The notes under the pieces are model-generated. The model had not been told where the DNA came from, made no database searches, and saw nothing but the letters and a program-made list of their open reading frames with translations. Positions 17,111 to 27,103 of a stretch of 64,000 nucleotides of DNA are shown here, piece after piece. How positions within the stretch are numbered: the stretch's first letter is position 1; the number at the start of each line of letters is the position of its first letter. Origin of the DNA: Lysobacterales bacterium (GTDB lineage Bacteria > Pseudomonadota > Gammaproteobacteria > Xanthomonadales > SZUA-36); NCBI GenBank assembly GCA_013001885.1, contig JABDLD010000051.1:29493-93492 (forward strand), written 5' to 3'. The translations under genes and the position numbers were made by a program.

Positions 17111-18958
17111 ATGACCGCTGACCGCTCCTTCATCTCGAGATTCTTTATCGGTATCTGGCACTTCATAGACGGCGCCCGGAAACTGGTGCTCAACCTTGTT
17201 TTTCTGCTCATTCTGTTCATCGTGATTATGGCGTTTATTGATTCCGGTGAGACGCTGATCATCCAGCCCGATACGGCGCTTGTCCTTCAGCCTTACGGGG
17301 ATGTGGTGGAGCAATACAGCGGGACGCCGCTGGATTATGCGCTGCAGCAGGCAACGCAGACCTCCAGGACGGAGACCCGGCTGCGCGATCTGATCGAGGC
17401 GGTGCGCACAGCGAAGGATGACGAGCGGATTGTCAGGCTGGTTATCGATCCGACCTATCTCGGCCGCGTTGGGCTTGCCTCCCAGCTCGAGCTCGAAGCC
17501 GCCATCGAAGAATTCAAAATTTCCGGCAAACCGGTAATCGCCCTGGCGGACAATCTCGGGCAGCAGCAGTACTTCCTGGCGGCCATGGCTGATGAGATTT
17601 GGCTGAACCCGCAAGGGATGGTGTGGATTGACGGATTCGCGGCCTATCGCCAGTTTTACCGGGAAGGCCTGGAAAAACTCGAAGTCGAGGTCAACCTGTT
17701 TCGGGCCGGTAAGTTCAAGTCCGCGATGGAACCGTGGATTCGGGATGACATGTCGCCAGAAGCGAGGGAAGCCAATCTGTTCTGGATCGGAAGCCTGTGG
17801 CAGCAATACCTCGAAGCCGTCTCCCTGCAACGCGGTGTTCCACTGGAAAACCTGTCCGCCGCCATCAACGATTTCGCCAATCGGCTGGAGGCCGTTGACG
17901 GCGATTTCGCCCGTTTCGCATTGGAACTGGGGTTGGTCGACAGGCTGGTCAGCCGGCCGGAAGCGAACCTGGAACTGGAGAGCCTGGGCGCAGAGGGTGA
18001 GGGCAGCGAGGGCTTCAGGCAGGTCGGATTCGATAACTACCTGGCGCTGACCGCCATGCAGAAACGTCCGGACAAATCGAAAAAGGTCGTAATCGTTGTC
18101 GCAGAAGGGGAGATTGTTCGCGGCATGCAGCCACAGGGCACGGTCGGCGCAGTCACACTGTCCGATAAACTGCGCGCGCTTGCAGAAGACAAGGACGTCG
18201 CCGGCGTCGTTGTCCGGATTAACAGTCCCGGCGGCGACGCCTTCGCATCGGAAAAAATCCGGCGTGAAATCCAGGCGCTGAAAGAAATGGGAAAAACCGT
18301 CGTTGTCTCGATGGGTGATGTCGCCGCTTCGGGCGGCTACTGGATCGCCATGGGCGCCGACGAAGTCTGGGCCAGCCCCTCCACCATCACCGGGTCAATT
18401 GGCGTTTACGGTATCCTGCCGACTTTTTCCAAGCCGATGGCCAGGCTGGGGATTCACACAGACGGGGTTGGAACCACCGAGTTGGCCGGCAAGTTGCGTT
18501 TGGACCGTCCGCTGGACCCCGATCTGAAGCGTGTTTTTCAGTACGCCACGGAGCGGACTTACGACGACTTCGTCAACCTGGTCGCCGAGCACCGGCAAAT
18601 GAGCCCGGAGGCGGTGCGCGAAGTTGCACAGGGCAGGGTCTGGAGCGGCAGCCAGGCCAAGGAGAGGGGTCTGGTCGATCAGACCGGCACGCTGCAACAG
18701 GCGGTCGATGCAGCCGCCCGAATTGCGGGATTGGGGTCCGGCTACAGGGCGGTTTACGACGAATGGGAGCTCAGCCCGTTCGAGGCGTTCCTGTTTGAGA
18801 TGATGGGCAGCGCCATGGGGCATTTCATTCCGGGTGTTTCCGGCTTCGACCAGCTGCGCGGTACTCTGCTGGAAGATATTCTGGACGACCTCAATGTACT
18901 GGCCCGCAGCAATTCTGGTCTGACCGTCGCTGCGCACTGCCTCTGCGATGTCGAGTAA
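17111..18958 (+). CDS. sppA: Signal peptide peptidase SppA, long (67K) form
   Basis: 615 residues, matching the E. coli 618. An N-terminal membrane anchor (about 20-43) is followed by two tandem SppA/ClpP-like domains. The Ser-Lys catalytic dyad is visible: Lys203 in FKSAMEP and Ser407 in [10 protein letters not shown]. It degrades cleaved signal peptides at the inner membrane. The divergent psp operon lies upstream across a 240-base intergenic region. The stop codon region overlaps the next gene by 11 bases. Confidence 0.93.
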   Translation: MTADRSFISRFFIGIWHFIDGARKLVLNLVFLLILFIVIMAFIDSGETLIIQPDTALVLQPYGDVVEQYSGTPLDYALQQATQTSRTETRLRDLIEAVRTAKDDERIVRLVIDPTYLGRVGLASQLELEAAIEEFKISGKPVIALADNLGQQQYFLAAMADEIWLNPQGMVWIDGFAAYRQFYREGLEKLEVEVNLFRAGKFKSAMEPWIRDDMSPEAREANLFWIGSLWQQYLEAVSLQRGVPLENLSAAINDFANRLEAVDGDFARFALELGLVDRLVSRPEANLELESLGAEGEGSEGFRQVGFDNYLALTAMQKRPDKSKKVVIVVAEGEIVRGMQPQGTVGAVTLSDKLRALAEDKDVAGVVVRINSPGGDAFASEKIRREIQALKEMGKTVVVSMGDVAASGGYWIAMGADEVWASPSTITGSIGVYGILPTFSKPMARLGIHTDGVGTTELAGKLRLDRPLDPDLKRVFQYATERTYDDFVNLVAEHRQMSPEAVREVAQGRVWSGSQAKERGLVDQTGTLQQAVDAAARIAGLGSGYRAVYDEWELSPFEAFLFEMMGSAMGHFIPGVSGFDQLRGTLLEDILDDLNVLARSNSGLTVAAHCLCDVE

Positions 18959-19718
18959 ATCACCCTGGCGCCTGGACGGGGCGCGCGCGCTGATTACCGG
19001 AGGCAGCAGCGGAATCGGCCTGGCCACGGCACGTGAACTGGCCTCGCTGGGTGCTGCGCCCATTTTGGTGGCCCGCAATACGGACCGCCTCGAGCAGGCG
19101 CGTGAGCAGATCGAGGGCGATTTTCCCGGCTGCGACGTACAACTGGTGGCGGCTGATCTCTCAACTGAGGAAGGCAGGCATCATGTTGTTGCGCACGTTC
19201 TCGCTCCGCTCAACATCCTGGTCAACAATTCAGGCACCAATATCCGTAAAAAGATGTCCGAACTCAGCCTGGCTGAATACCGGCTGGTCCAGCAAGTAAA
19301 CCTGGAGTCGTGTTTTGAAATGTGCCGGCTGCTCTACCCGGCCCTGCTTGAAGGTGCCCCTTCGTGTGTTGTAAACAACGCTTCGGTTGCGGGACTGACT
19401 CATTTACGCACGGGCGCTCCTTACGGCATGAGTAAGGCGGCGATGATCCAGTTGACCCGTAACCTGGCCGTCGAGTGGGCGGGGCAGGGCATCCGTGTGA
19501 ACGCCGTCGCGCCCTGGTACATCAATACGCCGCTGGCCAACCAGGTCCTCGCTGATGCGAAATTTCGGCAGGAAGTGATTAAGCGCACCCCCATGGGCCG
19601 GGTGGGCGAACCGGAAGAATGCGCGCGCGCCATTGCGTTCCTGTGCCTTCCGGCGTCCGGTTACATCACCGGTCAGTGCCTGCCGGTAGACGGCGGCTTC
19701 AGTATTTTTGGATTTTAA
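18948..19718 (+). CDS. Short-chain dehydrogenase/reductase (SDR)
   Basis: 256 residues. Classical SDR: cofactor motif [11 protein letters not shown] at residues 17-27, structural NNSGT near 95, catalytic Ser in NNASVAG and Tyr-Lys in YGMSKA. The C-terminal segment [33 protein letters not shown], split here only by description, is the typical end of tropinone-reductase-like and 3-oxoacyl-reductase-like members. The substrate is unknown. It starts inside the last codons of sppA (11-base overlap), so it is coupled to that gene. Confidence 0.88.
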   Translation: MSSKSPWRLDGARALITGGSSGIGLATARELASLGAAPILVARNTDRLEQAREQIEGDFPGCDVQLVAADLSTEEGRHHVVAHVLAPLNILVNNSGTNIRKKMSELSLAEYRLVQQVNLESCFEMCRLLYPALLEGAPSCVVNNASVAGLTHLRTGAPYGMSKAAMIQLTRNLAVEWAGQGIRVNAVAPWYINTPLANQVLADAKFRQEVIKRTPMGRVGEPEECARAIAFLCLPASGYITGQCLPVDGGFSIFGF

Positions 19719-19724
19719 CCGCGG

Positions 19725-20159
19725 TTAATAACGCTGCGTGGGATCCGGAAGGCCGCTATGCAGCAGCCAGCGTTTGCGCTCTTCGTCGTAGCGCCATTCC
19801 TGCTGATCGATGATCGTACGCTCGACCGCCTGCTGCGAATTGAACATCTTGATTTCAACCGTTTGCCTGGCGGTCATTCCTTCGTCGAACACTCCGGTTG
19901 ACCGAATCGTATAGGAAGTTACCCGGAAAAGCCGAAGACGGTCCATGTCGAGCCGCGTAATAGGGTGTTCCAACTGGTATTCGGGAGAAATGAAATCAGC
20001 GGCGGCGTCCCACTGACTCCAGCGGATGATGGTTTCGTATTGCTTGAAAGCCTCTCCGCGGCTTTTATCGGCCGGGTTGGAAGTGCATGCCGCAAGAATA
20101 AGTCCGCCCAACAACAGGACAGCAAGAGCCCGGACTAAAAACTGAGTTTGATTCTTCAT
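19725..20159 (-). CDS. Uncharacterised lipoprotein
   Basis: 144 residues from ATG at 20159 (MKNQTQFL), where a signal peptide begins; its lipobox is LILAAC. The mature part has a SnoaL/NTF2-like look (WDAAADFISPEYQLEHP, then mixed strands and the ending HSGLPDPTQRY), which resembles small proteobacterial lipoproteins of unknown function. A frame that is open further upstream has no signal and is not needed. It is the last gene of a minus-strand run with dgkA and a DUF1579-like gene. Confidence 0.72.
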   Translation of the reverse strand: MKNQTQFLVRALAVLLLGGLILAACTSNPADKSRGEAFKQYETIIRWSQWDAAADFISPEYQLEHPITRLDMDRLRLFRVTSYTIRSTGVFDEGMTARQTVEIKMFNSQQAVERTIIDQQEWRYDEERKRWLLHSGLPDPTQRY

Positions 20160-20173
20160 AGTTGCACTCTGAT

Positions 20174-20542
20174 CTAGTAAAAATTCTTCCAGGCAATGGC
20201 GACCCAGTTGATCGCAATCAGCACCAGGCAAAACAGAACGGCCGCCGATCCCATGTCCTTGGCCCGGCCCGAGAGCTGATGTCGTTCTTGCCCGATACGG
20301 TCTACGACATTCTCTATAGCGGAGTTCAGCAACTCGACCATCAGGATCAGGAACAGCGGAAAAACCAGTAACAGCCATTGCTCCACCGAGCGCGCAAGAA
20401 AAAATGAGCCGACGAACAACGCGCTGGCCAGCATGACATCCTGCCGGAAAGCAGCCTCGTTCTGCCAACAGGCGCGAATCCCGGCGATCGAATAACCGGC
20501 CGCATTGAACAAGCGGACAATGCCTGTCTTACTGTGCTTCAT
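20174..20542 (-). CDS. dgkA: Diacylglycerol kinase
   Basis: 122 residues, the same length as E. coli DgkA. Three membrane helices and the signature VELLNSAIENVVDRI, which holds the catalytic Glu residues. It rephosphorylates diacylglycerol released by osmoregulated glucan or lipid A modification at the inner membrane. The ATG overlaps the TAA stop of the upstream gene by one base. Confidence 0.93.
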   Translation of the reverse strand: MKHSKTGIVRLFNAAGYSIAGIRACWQNEAAFRQDVMLASALFVGSFFLARSVEQWLLLVFPLFLILMVELLNSAIENVVDRIGQERHQLSGRAKDMGSAAVLFCLVLIAINWVAIAWKNFY

Positions 20543-21072
20543 TAATTTTCAGCGGCCCGTGTGTAGAGTCCGTCAAACAGAACCGTCCAGCTGCCGCCTT
20601 CGTCCTTGCTCGCCTCCCACAACTGCCGCACGGTGCCATCCGGGTTCGGCGTCCAGCTGATGCGGTGCTGGACCATGCCGTTGCCGTCACGCGCCGGCCG
20701 TGCTCCGCCCAGCACCATCACTCCGTCAACCAGGCCCCCATCCAATTGCAGAAGCGTTCCGCTGCCGTCGACCCAGGTCTGGTGCCAGCGGCCCTTGGCC
20801 CGGTCATATATATTGAAACTTGATCCGCTGATACCGCCCTCACCCGCTCCCTGCCAATTCTCCTTCAGGGCGCAGCCGTTGTGGATGGATTGGATCGAAT
20901 TGGTGCCCGCGGGCTCTTCGCCGGAGCTGACGTTCCAGTCACCGATCCAGAAATCGAATTGGCGATAGCCGGCCGAGCTGCAGGGTGCTTCGGGCTTCTG
21001 GCCTGCTGCCTCCTGCTCCTGCGCGAAAACCGACAGCGGCAGCAACAGCGTGATGAAAAGCAATAGCTTCAT
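20542..21072 (-). CDS. Exported protein, DUF1579-like
   Basis: 176 residues with a signal peptide (1-17, cleavage VFAQ). The mature part begins FDFWIGDWNV and continues with alternating strands (LKENWQG, SSFNIYDRAKGRWHQTWVDGSG), the pattern of lipocalin-like DUF1579 domains; function unknown. It is the first gene of a coupled run with dgkA (stop/start overlap TAATG). Divergent from opdA across 50 bases. Confidence 0.75.
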   Translation of the reverse strand: MKLLLFITLLLPLSVFAQEQEAAGQKPEAPCSSAGYRQFDFWIGDWNVSSGEEPAGTNSIQSIHNGCALKENWQGAGEGGISGSSFNIYDRAKGRWHQTWVDGSGTLLQLDGGLVDGVMVLGGARPARDGNGMVQHRISWTPNPDGTVRQLWEASKDEGGSWTVLFDGLYTRAAEN

Positions 21073-21122
21073 TACGTATTCCTCTGGAGCCTGGCAACCA
21101 TGCTACCATTCGCGGCTGATTT

Positions 21123-23237
21123 ATGGTTCATCTTATGAAAGAGCAATTTGAAATGCAAAATCCGCTGACAATGCAAATGGCAGATAGGCAACTGCCTGAT
21201 TTTCAGGCCATCCGGCCGGAACACGTATTGCCGGCAATTGAAGATCTGTTGAAAAATTACCACCGGGGAATCGAGGCCTGGCTGCAAAGCGGAAGTTCGG
21301 CTGATTGGTCCCTTGTCGAATCCGAAGTCGCCTGGGCTGATGCATTGAACCGGGCGTGGTCTCCGGTTTCACACCTTAATTCCGTGGCGGACAATGAGCA
21401 CCTCAGGAAGGTCTACAATGCGGGACTGGAGCGCCTGACCGAGCACGAGAGCTGGCGTCAGCAGCATGCCGGAATTTTTCAGGCCTACAGGCAGCTCAGG
21501 CAATCAGAAAAATATTCTGCGCTCTCACCGGTTCAGCAGAGAATCATTGAACTTGAACTGCGTGATTTTCACCTGGCCGGCGTGGATCTTTCGGACAAGG
21601 ATCAGGAGGCATACCGCAACCTGGTCATGCGTCTAAGTAAACTGGGCTCGAAATTTTCCGAAAATCTGATCGATGCGACACAGGCCTGGACGCTTCATGT
21701 CGAGGATAGCACCCGCCTTGCGGGCCTGCCTGTGGCGGAACTGAACCTGCTCGAAGGCATAGCGAAGAATCACGGCCAGAGTGGCTGGATGATCGATCTG
21801 AGCGCGCCCTCTTTTCAGGCAGTAATGACGCATGCAGACGATGCCCGGCTGCGGTGTGAGGTTTACACCGCCTATGTAACGAGGGCGTCCGACGAAGGGC
21901 CATCCGCCGGGCAATGGGACAACATGCCGCTGATCGTGGAAATGCTCTCACTTCGGCACCAGCTGGCGCAACTGCTTGGCTTTGATAACTACGTGGAGTA
22001 TGCCCTTGCCCGCAGGATGGCGGAATCTCCCCGAATGGTGCTGGAATTCCTGGAGCAACTGGCGAAGCAGGCTCGCCCGCCCGCCCGGAAACAATTCAGC
22101 ACCCTGCAGGAATTTGCCGAAAGCCGCGGCGCGGCCATTCCGCTCGAGGCATGGGATATCGCATACTGGTCGGAGCGCTACCGGCAAGCAGAGTTGCACC
22201 TGTCTGACGAGGAGCTCAAGCCTTACTTTTCCCTTGACCCCATGCTCGAGGCGCTGTTTTTCACTGCCGGTGAATTATTCGGCTTGACCCTTGAGCCCGA
22301 TACGCGCGTCCCGGCCTGGCACCCGGATGTGCGTTTCTACTGGGTACTGGATTGTGACGGAAAGCGTTTTGCCGGCCTGTACATGGATCTCTACTCCCGC
22401 AAGAACAAGCGGGGCGGTGCCTGGATGGATGTTTGCTGTTCGCGCCGGATACTGGAGTCCGGGGTCCAACTGCCGGTAGCCTACCTGACCTGCAACTTCG
22501 CTCCGCCAACCGGGCAGCAACCCTGCCTGATGACACACGATGACGTACAGACACTATTTCATGAGTTCGGCCACTGCCTGCACCATTTGCTCACAGAGGT
22601 TGACTGGCCGCAGGTAAACGGCATCAATGGTGTCGAGTGGGACGCAGTTGAATTACCCAGCCAGTTGCTGGAAAACTGGTGCTGGGAGGAAGAGATCCTG
22701 TCCCGGTTCGCGCGGCATTACCAGGACGATACGCAGATGCCCGGCGACCTGAAAGACCGTCTGTTGCGCTCCAGGGAATTTCAAAAAGCGCTGTTCCTGG
22801 TCAGACAGCTGGAATATGCAATCTGCGATATCCGCCTGCACCTGGAATACAACCCGAATGAGCCCGAAAATCCGCTGGACCTGCTGGCGCAGGTGCGCAG
22901 CGAAGTTTCCGTGGTGCCGGTGCCGTCATGGAACCGCTTTCTGAACAGCTTCGGGCACATCTTTGGCGGCGGTTACGCAGCCGGCTACTACAGCTACCTG
23001 TGGGCGGAACAACTGGCTGCCGACGCGTGGGGGCGTTTTCGGGAAGAAGGACCGCTCGGTACCGGGCCCGGGGAAGCGCTGCGCCGGGAAATCCTCTCGG
23101 TGGGTTCTTCGAGGCCGGCCATGGATTCATTTATCGCTTTTCGCGGGCGTCCACCGGAACCCCGTCCGTTGCTGCAAAGCTATGGACTCTCCGGCGAGCC
23201 CTGCACGCGTCTGGACCAAAGGAGGGCCCAATCATGA
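21123..23237 (+). CDS. prlC: Oligopeptidase A (M3 metallopeptidase)
   Basis: 704 residues, as for M3 family oligopeptidases. The zinc site is HEFGH at 480-484 with the downstream Glu in the following helix. It degrades short peptides, including freed signal peptides, in the cytoplasm. Start uncertain: ATG at 21123, 21135 or 21153 are in frame, and only the last has an AAGAG within reach. The 3' end overlaps the exonuclease III start by 4 bases (ATGA). Confidence 0.92.
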   Translation: MVHLMKEQFEMQNPLTMQMADRQLPDFQAIRPEHVLPAIEDLLKNYHRGIEAWLQSGSSADWSLVESEVAWADALNRAWSPVSHLNSVADNEHLRKVYNAGLERLTEHESWRQQHAGIFQAYRQLRQSEKYSALSPVQQRIIELELRDFHLAGVDLSDKDQEAYRNLVMRLSKLGSKFSENLIDATQAWTLHVEDSTRLAGLPVAELNLLEGIAKNHGQSGWMIDLSAPSFQAVMTHADDARLRCEVYTAYVTRASDEGPSAGQWDNMPLIVEMLSLRHQLAQLLGFDNYVEYALARRMAESPRMVLEFLEQLAKQARPPARKQFSTLQEFAESRGAAIPLEAWDIAYWSERYRQAELHLSDEELKPYFSLDPMLEALFFTAGELFGLTLEPDTRVPAWHPDVRFYWVLDCDGKRFAGLYMDLYSRKNKRGGAWMDVCCSRRILESGVQLPVAYLTCNFAPPTGQQPCLMTHDDVQTLFHEFGHCLHHLLTEVDWPQVNGINGVEWDAVELPSQLLENWCWEEEILSRFARHYQDDTQMPGDLKDRLLRSREFQKALFLVRQLEYAICDIRLHLEYNPNEPENPLDLLAQVRSEVSVVPVPSWNRFLNSFGHIFGGGYAAGYYSYLWAEQLAADAWGRFREEGPLGTGPGEALRREILSVGSSRPAMDSFIAFRGRPPEPRPLLQSYGLSGEPCTRLDQRRAQS

Positions 23238-24001
23238 AAATCGCTTCCTGGAACGTCAATTCTCTGAACGTGCGGCTGCCGCATGTGCTCGCCTGGACTG
23301 ATATCAACAGGCCGGATGTGCTGGCCCTGCAGGAAACCAAACTGCCTGACGACCGGTTCCCGGCCGAAGCGCTGCGCGATGCGGGTTACCACAGCATATT
23401 CTCCGGGCAAAAAACCTACAACGGCGTGGCCGTCATGACTCGCTCGCAGGCGCGGGATCCGGTGACGGATATTCCCGGGCTGGATGACCCGCAACGCCGA
23501 ATCCTCGCGGTCACCGTCGGTCCGGTTCGGATCGTTAATCTCTACGTGGTCAATGGCAGCGAAGTGGGTTCCGAAAAATTCGAATACAAGATGCACTGGC
23601 TGGAGCAGGTCACTGCCTGGCTGGCCGGTGAAAAAGCGCAACATGAACACCTGGTCGTGCTGGGCGACTTCAACATCGCGCCCGATGACAGAGATGTCTA
23701 TGACCCCGATGAGTGGCGGGAAAAAATCCTTTGCAGCACCGCGGAGCGCGAGGCGCTCGGCAATATCCTCAACCTCGGACTGAAAGACACGTTCCGGATG
23801 TTTCCGCAGGACGAGCGCACCTGGAGCTGGTGGGACTACCGGATGAACATGTTCCGACGCAAACTGGGCCTGCGGATTGACCTGGTTCTGGCCTCAGACG
23901 AATTGGCAAGCCGCTGCACGGCAAGTTACATCGACATCGAACCGCGCCAGCAGGAGCGGCCCTCAGACCATGCTCCTGCTGTCGCAGAATTCGAAATCTA
24001 G
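23234..24001 (+). CDS. xthA: Exodeoxyribonuclease III (AP endonuclease)
   Basis: 255 residues from ATG at 23234 with GGAGGG upstream. The frame is open much further upstream, but the family N-terminus MKIASWNVNSL fixes the start. Motifs: LALQETKL (metal-binding Glu), VLGDFNIAP (Asp-Asn), IDLVLAS and the final SDHAPAV with the catalytic Asp-His. It cleaves abasic sites and removes 3' blocks in base-excision repair. Translationally coupled to opdA. Confidence 0.93.
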   Translation: MKIASWNVNSLNVRLPHVLAWTDINRPDVLALQETKLPDDRFPAEALRDAGYHSIFSGQKTYNGVAVMTRSQARDPVTDIPGLDDPQRRILAVTVGPVRIVNLYVVNGSEVGSEKFEYKMHWLEQVTAWLAGEKAQHEHLVVLGDFNIAPDDRDVYDPDEWREKILCSTAEREALGNILNLGLKDTFRMFPQDERTWSWWDYRMNMFRRKLGLRIDLVLASDELASRCTASYIDIEPRQQERPSDHAPAVAEFEI

Positions 24002-24020
24002 ATGTTACTCGCCGTAAGGC

Positions 24021-24956
24021 TCAGTAGGTTGGAACCGAAGAGTCGACTTCCATTGACCAGGCGTGAATCCCGCCGGCCACGTTGCTGACATCGGTAAAGC
24101 CCTGTTTGCGGAAATACTCAGCCGCGCCCATGCTCGAATTGCCGTGGTGGCACAGGAATGCCAGCGCTGAATCCTTGGGCAGTTGCTCCAGTTTTGCGAC
24201 CGTATCCTGGTCAAGAACCTGGGCGCCCTCGATTGTGGCCCGGCTCCTTTCGTCGGCGCCGCGAATATCCACCAGGGTGATATCACCGTCCTTGAGTTTA
24301 CCGGCCAGTTCCTGAACCGTCATCTGCTTGACCGGCGCAGGGGCCTGCGGCAGGTCAATAGCAAGGCCTTCGCCCTGCATCGTCGATACCCAGTCAATGA
24401 CCGCTCCGCGCGCTCTTTGGGCCGTGCCGATATCCATCAGCACCTTGATGCCGTTGGACTCACTGGCGATTTCATTTCCCTGTGGCGGAGCCAGGTTGAA
24501 CTGGGCGTCCCAGGCTGCATTGACCTCGAAGTGCAGCGCGATGCCTTCATGTCCCTGCATTGCTTCCATGATTTTTTCCGCAGCGGCCGGAGTCACGGTG
24601 ATTTCAGGTGCAGTGCGGTCTGGCGCCTTGAGCCCCAGGCTTTGATGCAATTCGCCGGAGTTGAGCATGTTCAGGATAATGTCGCAGCCGCCGACGAGTT
24701 CGCCATCGATGTAAAGTTGCGGGATGGTCGGCCAATTGCCATAGACCTTGATCCCTTCCCTGATCTCGGGGTCGTCAAGAACATTGACCGAGATATAATC
24801 GGGTACGACGCTGTCGAGCGCGGCTACGGTCTTGGCCGAAAAGCCGCACTGCGGCTGTTGTGGCGTGCCCTTCATGAACAGGACCACCCGGTTGTTTTTC
24901 ACGAAACTGTCGATTTTGCTTTTAACTTCGTCGTTGATATCCATAAATTTTTCCAT
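24021..24956 (-). CDS. Monothiol glutaredoxin - A-type-like - rhodanese fusion
   Basis: 311 residues (ATG at 24944 is an alternative start). Three domains in a row: residues 5-110 a Grx4-type monothiol glutaredoxin with the CGFS active site (Cys37), which in single-domain form carries [2Fe-2S] clusters; residues 117-203 similar to the A-type Fe-S carrier fold (EITVTPAAAEKI, IKVLMD, GAVIDWV) but without its cysteines; residues 210-311 a rhodanese domain with Cys269 in the loop CHHGNSSMG. The combination suggests Fe-S trafficking joined to persulfide chemistry; this is inference. Ends 20 bases from the convergent xthA. Confidence 0.85.
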   Translation of the reverse strand: MEKFMDINDEVKSKIDSFVKNNRVVLFMKGTPQQPQCGFSAKTVAALDSVVPDYISVNVLDDPEIREGIKVYGNWPTIPQLYIDGELVGGCDIILNMLNSGELHQSLGLKAPDRTAPEITVTPAAAEKIMEAMQGHEGIALHFEVNAAWDAQFNLAPPQGNEIASESNGIKVLMDIGTAQRARGAVIDWVSTMQGEGLAIDLPQAPAPVKQMTVQELAGKLKDGDITLVDIRGADERSRATIEGAQVLDQDTVAKLEQLPKDSALAFLCHHGNSSMGAAEYFRKQGFTDVSNVAGGIHAWSMEVDSSVPTY

Positions 24957-25012
24957 TCACCGGGAATCCGGCCGTCTCAAGTACAGCATACATAGGGCTG
25001 AAACTGCCGAAA

Positions 25013-25339
25013 TCAAGAATCGGCCCAGCCGTAGTTGATGGTGATTTCACTATCCACTGCGATATCGTGGAGTGCGTAACAGTTCAAACCGTCCATTTCG
25101 GCGTTGGGTGTATCGGAATGATTCATGAAACGCATCTCGTTTTTGCCGTCAAACCCGGTCCAGCTGTCTTCGGCGTCGTCCTCAATCCACAGCACATGCG
25201 CGCCATCCTCCTCTACCTTGGGGCCACGGTAAACACCGATCAACTGGCCCGCCTTTAAAGGTCTTGCTGCAAAAAGGCCCCGGCCGTGAATGGGCGAACC
25301 CGCAACATAAACCCTATCGTTGTCGCTATAGCTATCCAA
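25013..25339 (-). CDS. Small SET-domain protein
   Basis: 108 residues, nearly all SET domain: SPIHGRGLFAARPLKAG at the start, RFMNHSDTPNAEM (the NHS..PN motif that binds S-adenosylmethionine) in the middle, and ITINYGWA at the end. SET proteins methylate lysines; the target of minimal bacterial ones is unknown. Upstream lies an uncharacterised gene ending 3 bases before, so they are probably cotranscribed. Confidence 0.83.
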   Translation of the reverse strand: MDSYSDNDRVYVAGSPIHGRGLFAARPLKAGQLIGVYRGPKVEEDGAHVLWIEDDAEDSWTGFDGKNEMRFMNHSDTPNAEMDGLNCYALHDIAVDSEITINYGWADS

Positions 25340-25342
25340 ATC

Positions 25343-26515
25343 TCAGTGGCGTGCGGTGGAATGGCCGGTGTCGGGTATGAGGCGGCGGGTTTTTTCGTCG
25401 TACAGGATAGTGCCCGGAAAAGCCACTGTGTGCACGCCCGGTATCTTTTCCCTGATATGGGCCTGAATGTCGTTCAGGCCCTGGGGGCACAGCGGATAGT
25501 AGTTTTCAACCCGGTCCCCGTTGCGCACAGTCACCGCTATCGTGCCAAGTTCGCTGTAGCTGTGCTCGGTGATCGTCGCATCGCCGGTGCCGGGAGAAGC
25601 ACTGCTGCCCTCCCTGTAGAAAGTTCCTTCCAGAACAGTTTCGTTTTCCGGCAGATGGAACCTGACCTGGAGCCCGTGTGCTTTCAGCGTTGTGAGGTAT
25701 TGCCTGACTTCGCGGGTCCAGTCTCCATAGGCCGCGGCCAGTCTCAGCCTTTCAGCGGTGATGCCGCTGCCGCCTCGCGACGCCCAACTGTCAAAAGTCT
25801 CGAAAGAAGCATGCACGGCATTGTCCTGCCATTTGAACTGCTGCCCGCTATCGGTCTGCACCGTGATCGACCGGGGCGATCCTGACAACGACGCGTCCAG
25901 CAATTCCCACATCGGCAAAAATCCATAATGGTCGAGTTGCATGCGGAGCATGGCGTTCAGGTCCGTCAATGTCATCATGCGCGCGTGGTTGACCTCGATC
26001 CCGAAGGCAGCTTCGAGCCACGCGGCTGAATGAGCGGAAACCTGTCCTTCTTCCATGAACCGGTACTCCATGGCCTGCCCCAATTCGGCGGTCAGGTCTG
26101 CGGGTCCGTGGATCACGACGGGCAACAACTGCAGCAGGCCCAACGGAATATCCTGCAGCGGCTGCAGGTCAGCACGCGGCATTTTGCCGTCACGGGCTCC
26201 GATACTCACGAGGCCAGGCTTGAAGTCTTCCGGATCGTTACTGGTCGATACGGCTTCAAGAGCCGCAAATACCGGGTATGAAGGTCTCAATATCTGGGTT
26301 TGATCAAACAGCGCGCCGGCTGCGATCAGACTGCAGTTGGAAATGTCGGGCAGCAGCGCTTTCAGATCGGCCGAAAGATGGGACAGCATCTGTTCCGAAT
26401 CGGTCGCGCCCAGCAAGGCGGGACGTGACGCATTCGGCCCGTAAAACCGGGTCGCATCCGTTTCGATGGCAACCAGAATCCGGTAAAAGCTCTCGCTGTC
26501 GGATTGCCTGCCCAT
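25343..26515 (-). CDS. Uncharacterised protein
   Basis: 390 residues with no signal peptide or membrane segment. I do not recognise a family. The C-terminal part has regular beta patterns (TIAVTVRNGDRVENYYPL) and the middle is mainly helical (MTLTDLNAMLRMQLDHYG). The start overlaps the last base of the DUF1232 gene's stop, and the SET gene follows 3 bases after its stop, making a three-gene unit. Confidence 0.7.
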   Translation of the reverse strand: MGRQSDSESFYRILVAIETDATRFYGPNASRPALLGATDSEQMLSHLSADLKALLPDISNCSLIAAGALFDQTQILRPSYPVFAALEAVSTSNDPEDFKPGLVSIGARDGKMPRADLQPLQDIPLGLLQLLPVVIHGPADLTAELGQAMEYRFMEEGQVSAHSAAWLEAAFGIEVNHARMMTLTDLNAMLRMQLDHYGFLPMWELLDASLSGSPRSITVQTDSGQQFKWQDNAVHASFETFDSWASRGGSGITAERLRLAAAYGDWTREVRQYLTTLKAHGLQVRFHLPENETVLEGTFYREGSSASPGTGDATITEHSYSELGTIAVTVRNGDRVENYYPLCPQGLNDIQAHIREKIPGVHTVAFPGTILYDEKTRRLIPDTGHSTARH

Positions 26516-27078
26516 CAGAACAGGGAGAAAGGAGACTTGCCTTTCCCACCGCCTCTGCCCCTGCGGCGGCGGTTACGCATACGGGAGTGCAGCTGCTGGC
26601 GCCGCTCTTCCAGCCAATCGGAGCGTTCCAGTTCCATTGCCTGGTCGCCCAGCCGGCTGGATTCGGCCGCCCTGAAAACACAAAAATCGCGGTAAGCCTG
26701 GATTTCGTGTTTGAGTTCCCGGCTGACCATTTCAATCATGATGGCGTCATCCAGGAATCCGAGCCCGGGAATATTGTCGGGAATCAGGTCTTCCGGTTCA
26801 GAGAAATAAGCGAGGGCTTCCAGCACGCGCGCCCGGTCGTCTTTTTCGAGGCCCCAACCCTGGTCCACGACCATTCCGATCAATGTTTCGAGCCGGTTCA
26901 TGCGTTCCCGGATAAAGTCCGAAGTGTCTGAATGCCACACCTCGGACTGCAATTTTCTGGCATTGGCTATGATTTCAGTTTCATTCAGTTCACCGGACTT
27001 TTTCCTTGCCTTCAGCATGACCTCCCAGAAATACTCGAGGTCGGAGTCGCTGAGTTCGAAAGTGATTTCCATTGACAT
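26515..27078 (-). CDS. DUF1232 (YkvA-like) domain protein
   Basis: 187 residues from ATG at 27078 with GGAG 7 bases upstream. The DUF1232 signature is visible as YFSEPEDLIPDNIPGLGFLDDAIM (split in description, residues about 92-115). Unlike membrane YkvA proteins it is hydrophilic and ends in an Arg/Gly-rich tail (RMRNRRRRGRGGGKGK), which could bind nucleic acid. Function unknown. The stop overlaps the next gene by one base. Confidence 0.75.
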   Translation of the reverse strand: MSMEITFELSDSDLEYFWEVMLKARKKSGELNETEIIANARKLQSEVWHSDTSDFIRERMNRLETLIGMVVDQGWGLEKDDRARVLEALAYFSEPEDLIPDNIPGLGFLDDAIMIEMVSRELKHEIQAYRDFCVFRAAESSRLGDQAMELERSDWLEERRQQLHSRMRNRRRRGRGGGKGKSPFSLF

Positions 27079-27103
27079 AGTTTGCTCCGGATCAGGGTTG
27101 AAA

